From Beijerinckiaceae bacterium (lineage in GTDB: Bacteria; Pseudomonadota; Alphaproteobacteria; Rhizobiales; Beijerinckiaceae), in NCBI GenBank assembly GCA_027346205.1, contig DAIESR010000291.1, positions 1-5,960 of the forward strand: 5,960 nucleotides of DNA, read 5' to 3'. The notes under the pieces were generated by a model. The model searched no databases. It saw only the letters and a program-made list of their open reading frames with translations, and had not been told where the DNA came from. Within the stretch, counting starts at the first letter, position 1; each line of letters begins with the position of its first letter. Positions 5,750 to 5,960 of the stretch are shown piece by piece. Made by a program: the position numbers and the translations under genes.

Positions 5750-5813
5750 GTGAAAAAGTGCAGGCCGAGGCCGCAATTGACAATCTCGAAGCGCACAGAC
5801 GAGGTCTTATCCC

Positions 5814-5960
5814 ATGGGCAATTATGCTGTTGCCGAACCTGAAATCGTCTCGCTTCTCTCCATGTCGACGCGGCCTTTTCCGGTGCGCCGCATCTATTGC
5901 GTCGGCCGTAATTATGCCGAACATGTCAAGGAAATGGGCGGCGATCCAGCAAAAGATGAG
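5814..5960 (+). CDS. Fumarylacetoacetate hydrolase family protein, N-terminal part (3' truncated by window)
   Basis: The first 49 residues of a FAH-superfamily enzyme are visible. After a short N-terminal arm comes [18 protein letters not shown] (25-42), the characteristic start of the FAHD1-like group (acylpyruvate hydrolases / oxaloacetate decarboxylases and relatives). His37 and Glu40 correspond to the His30/Glu33 catalytic pair of human FAHD1. The metal-binding acidic residues and the rest of the domain lie beyond the window, so the exact reaction is open; cleavage of a C-C bond in a 2-keto or diketo acid of aromatic or amino-acid breakdown is the family expectation. ATG 5814 has GAGG (5801-5804) 9 bases upstream. 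It is separated from xseB by the palindromic repeat and probably has its own promoter. Confidence 0.85.
   Translation, partial: MGNYAVAEPEIVSLLSMSTRPFPVRRIYCVGRNYAEHVKEMGGDPAKDE

Noticed and set aside
5777..5810. Perfect -35 TTGACA (5777-5782) with TCTTAT (5805-5810) before the FAH-family gene
   Set aside because: The spacing is 22 bases, too long for a sigma-70 promoter, and the -10 would be only 3 bases from the start codon.

Overview
The window looks like chromosomal DNA of an alphaproteobacterium of the Rhizobiales/Hyphomicrobiales, plausibly near Beijerinckiaceae (Methylocella, Methylocapsa, Beijerinckia). This is inferred from protein style, moderately high GC, and an intergenic inverted repeat whose translation carries the 'GLDPRI' signature of a dispersed repeat common in that order. 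No species can be assigned from sequence alone.

Layout, left to right. (1) Positions 1-178 are the 3' end of tag (3-methyladenine DNA glycosylase I). (2) A perfect 17-bp palindrome with a 4-nt loop (189-226) separates it from a secreted M15-family peptidase (254-1012, +). (3) A small secreted YARHG-domain protein follows (1146-1439, +), with an FNR/FixK-like box upstream. (4) A large AAA+ ATPase (1574-3298) lies convergently on the minus strand. Its AAA core reads like the AAA proteins abundant in filamentous fungi, and its ~340-residue N-terminal region is unrecognised. (5) A 563-bp divergent intergenic stretch (3299-3861) has no convincing gene but holds a 15-bp tandem repeat. (6) A plus-strand run follows: an HD-domain phosphohydrolase (3862-4533), a CX5R tyrosine-phosphatase-like protein (4603-5187), and xseB (exonuclease VII small subunit, start best placed at 5264). 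(7) Downstream of xseB is a 116-bp composite palindromic repeat (5552-5667), then a candidate sigma-54 promoter (5735-5749) and the first 49 codons of a fumarylacetoacetate hydrolase family gene running off the end.

Functionally the window mixes DNA repair and nuclease functions (tag, xseB), envelope or periplasmic proteins (M15 peptidase, YARHG protein) and predicted hydrolases of small phosphorylated molecules (HD protein, phosphatase). I see no clear mobile element, CRISPR array, tRNA or rRNA. The least understood parts are the AAA+ ATPase and the HD/phosphatase pair. Nothing here proves a new multi-gene system, and the regulatory sites are pattern matches of modest strength.
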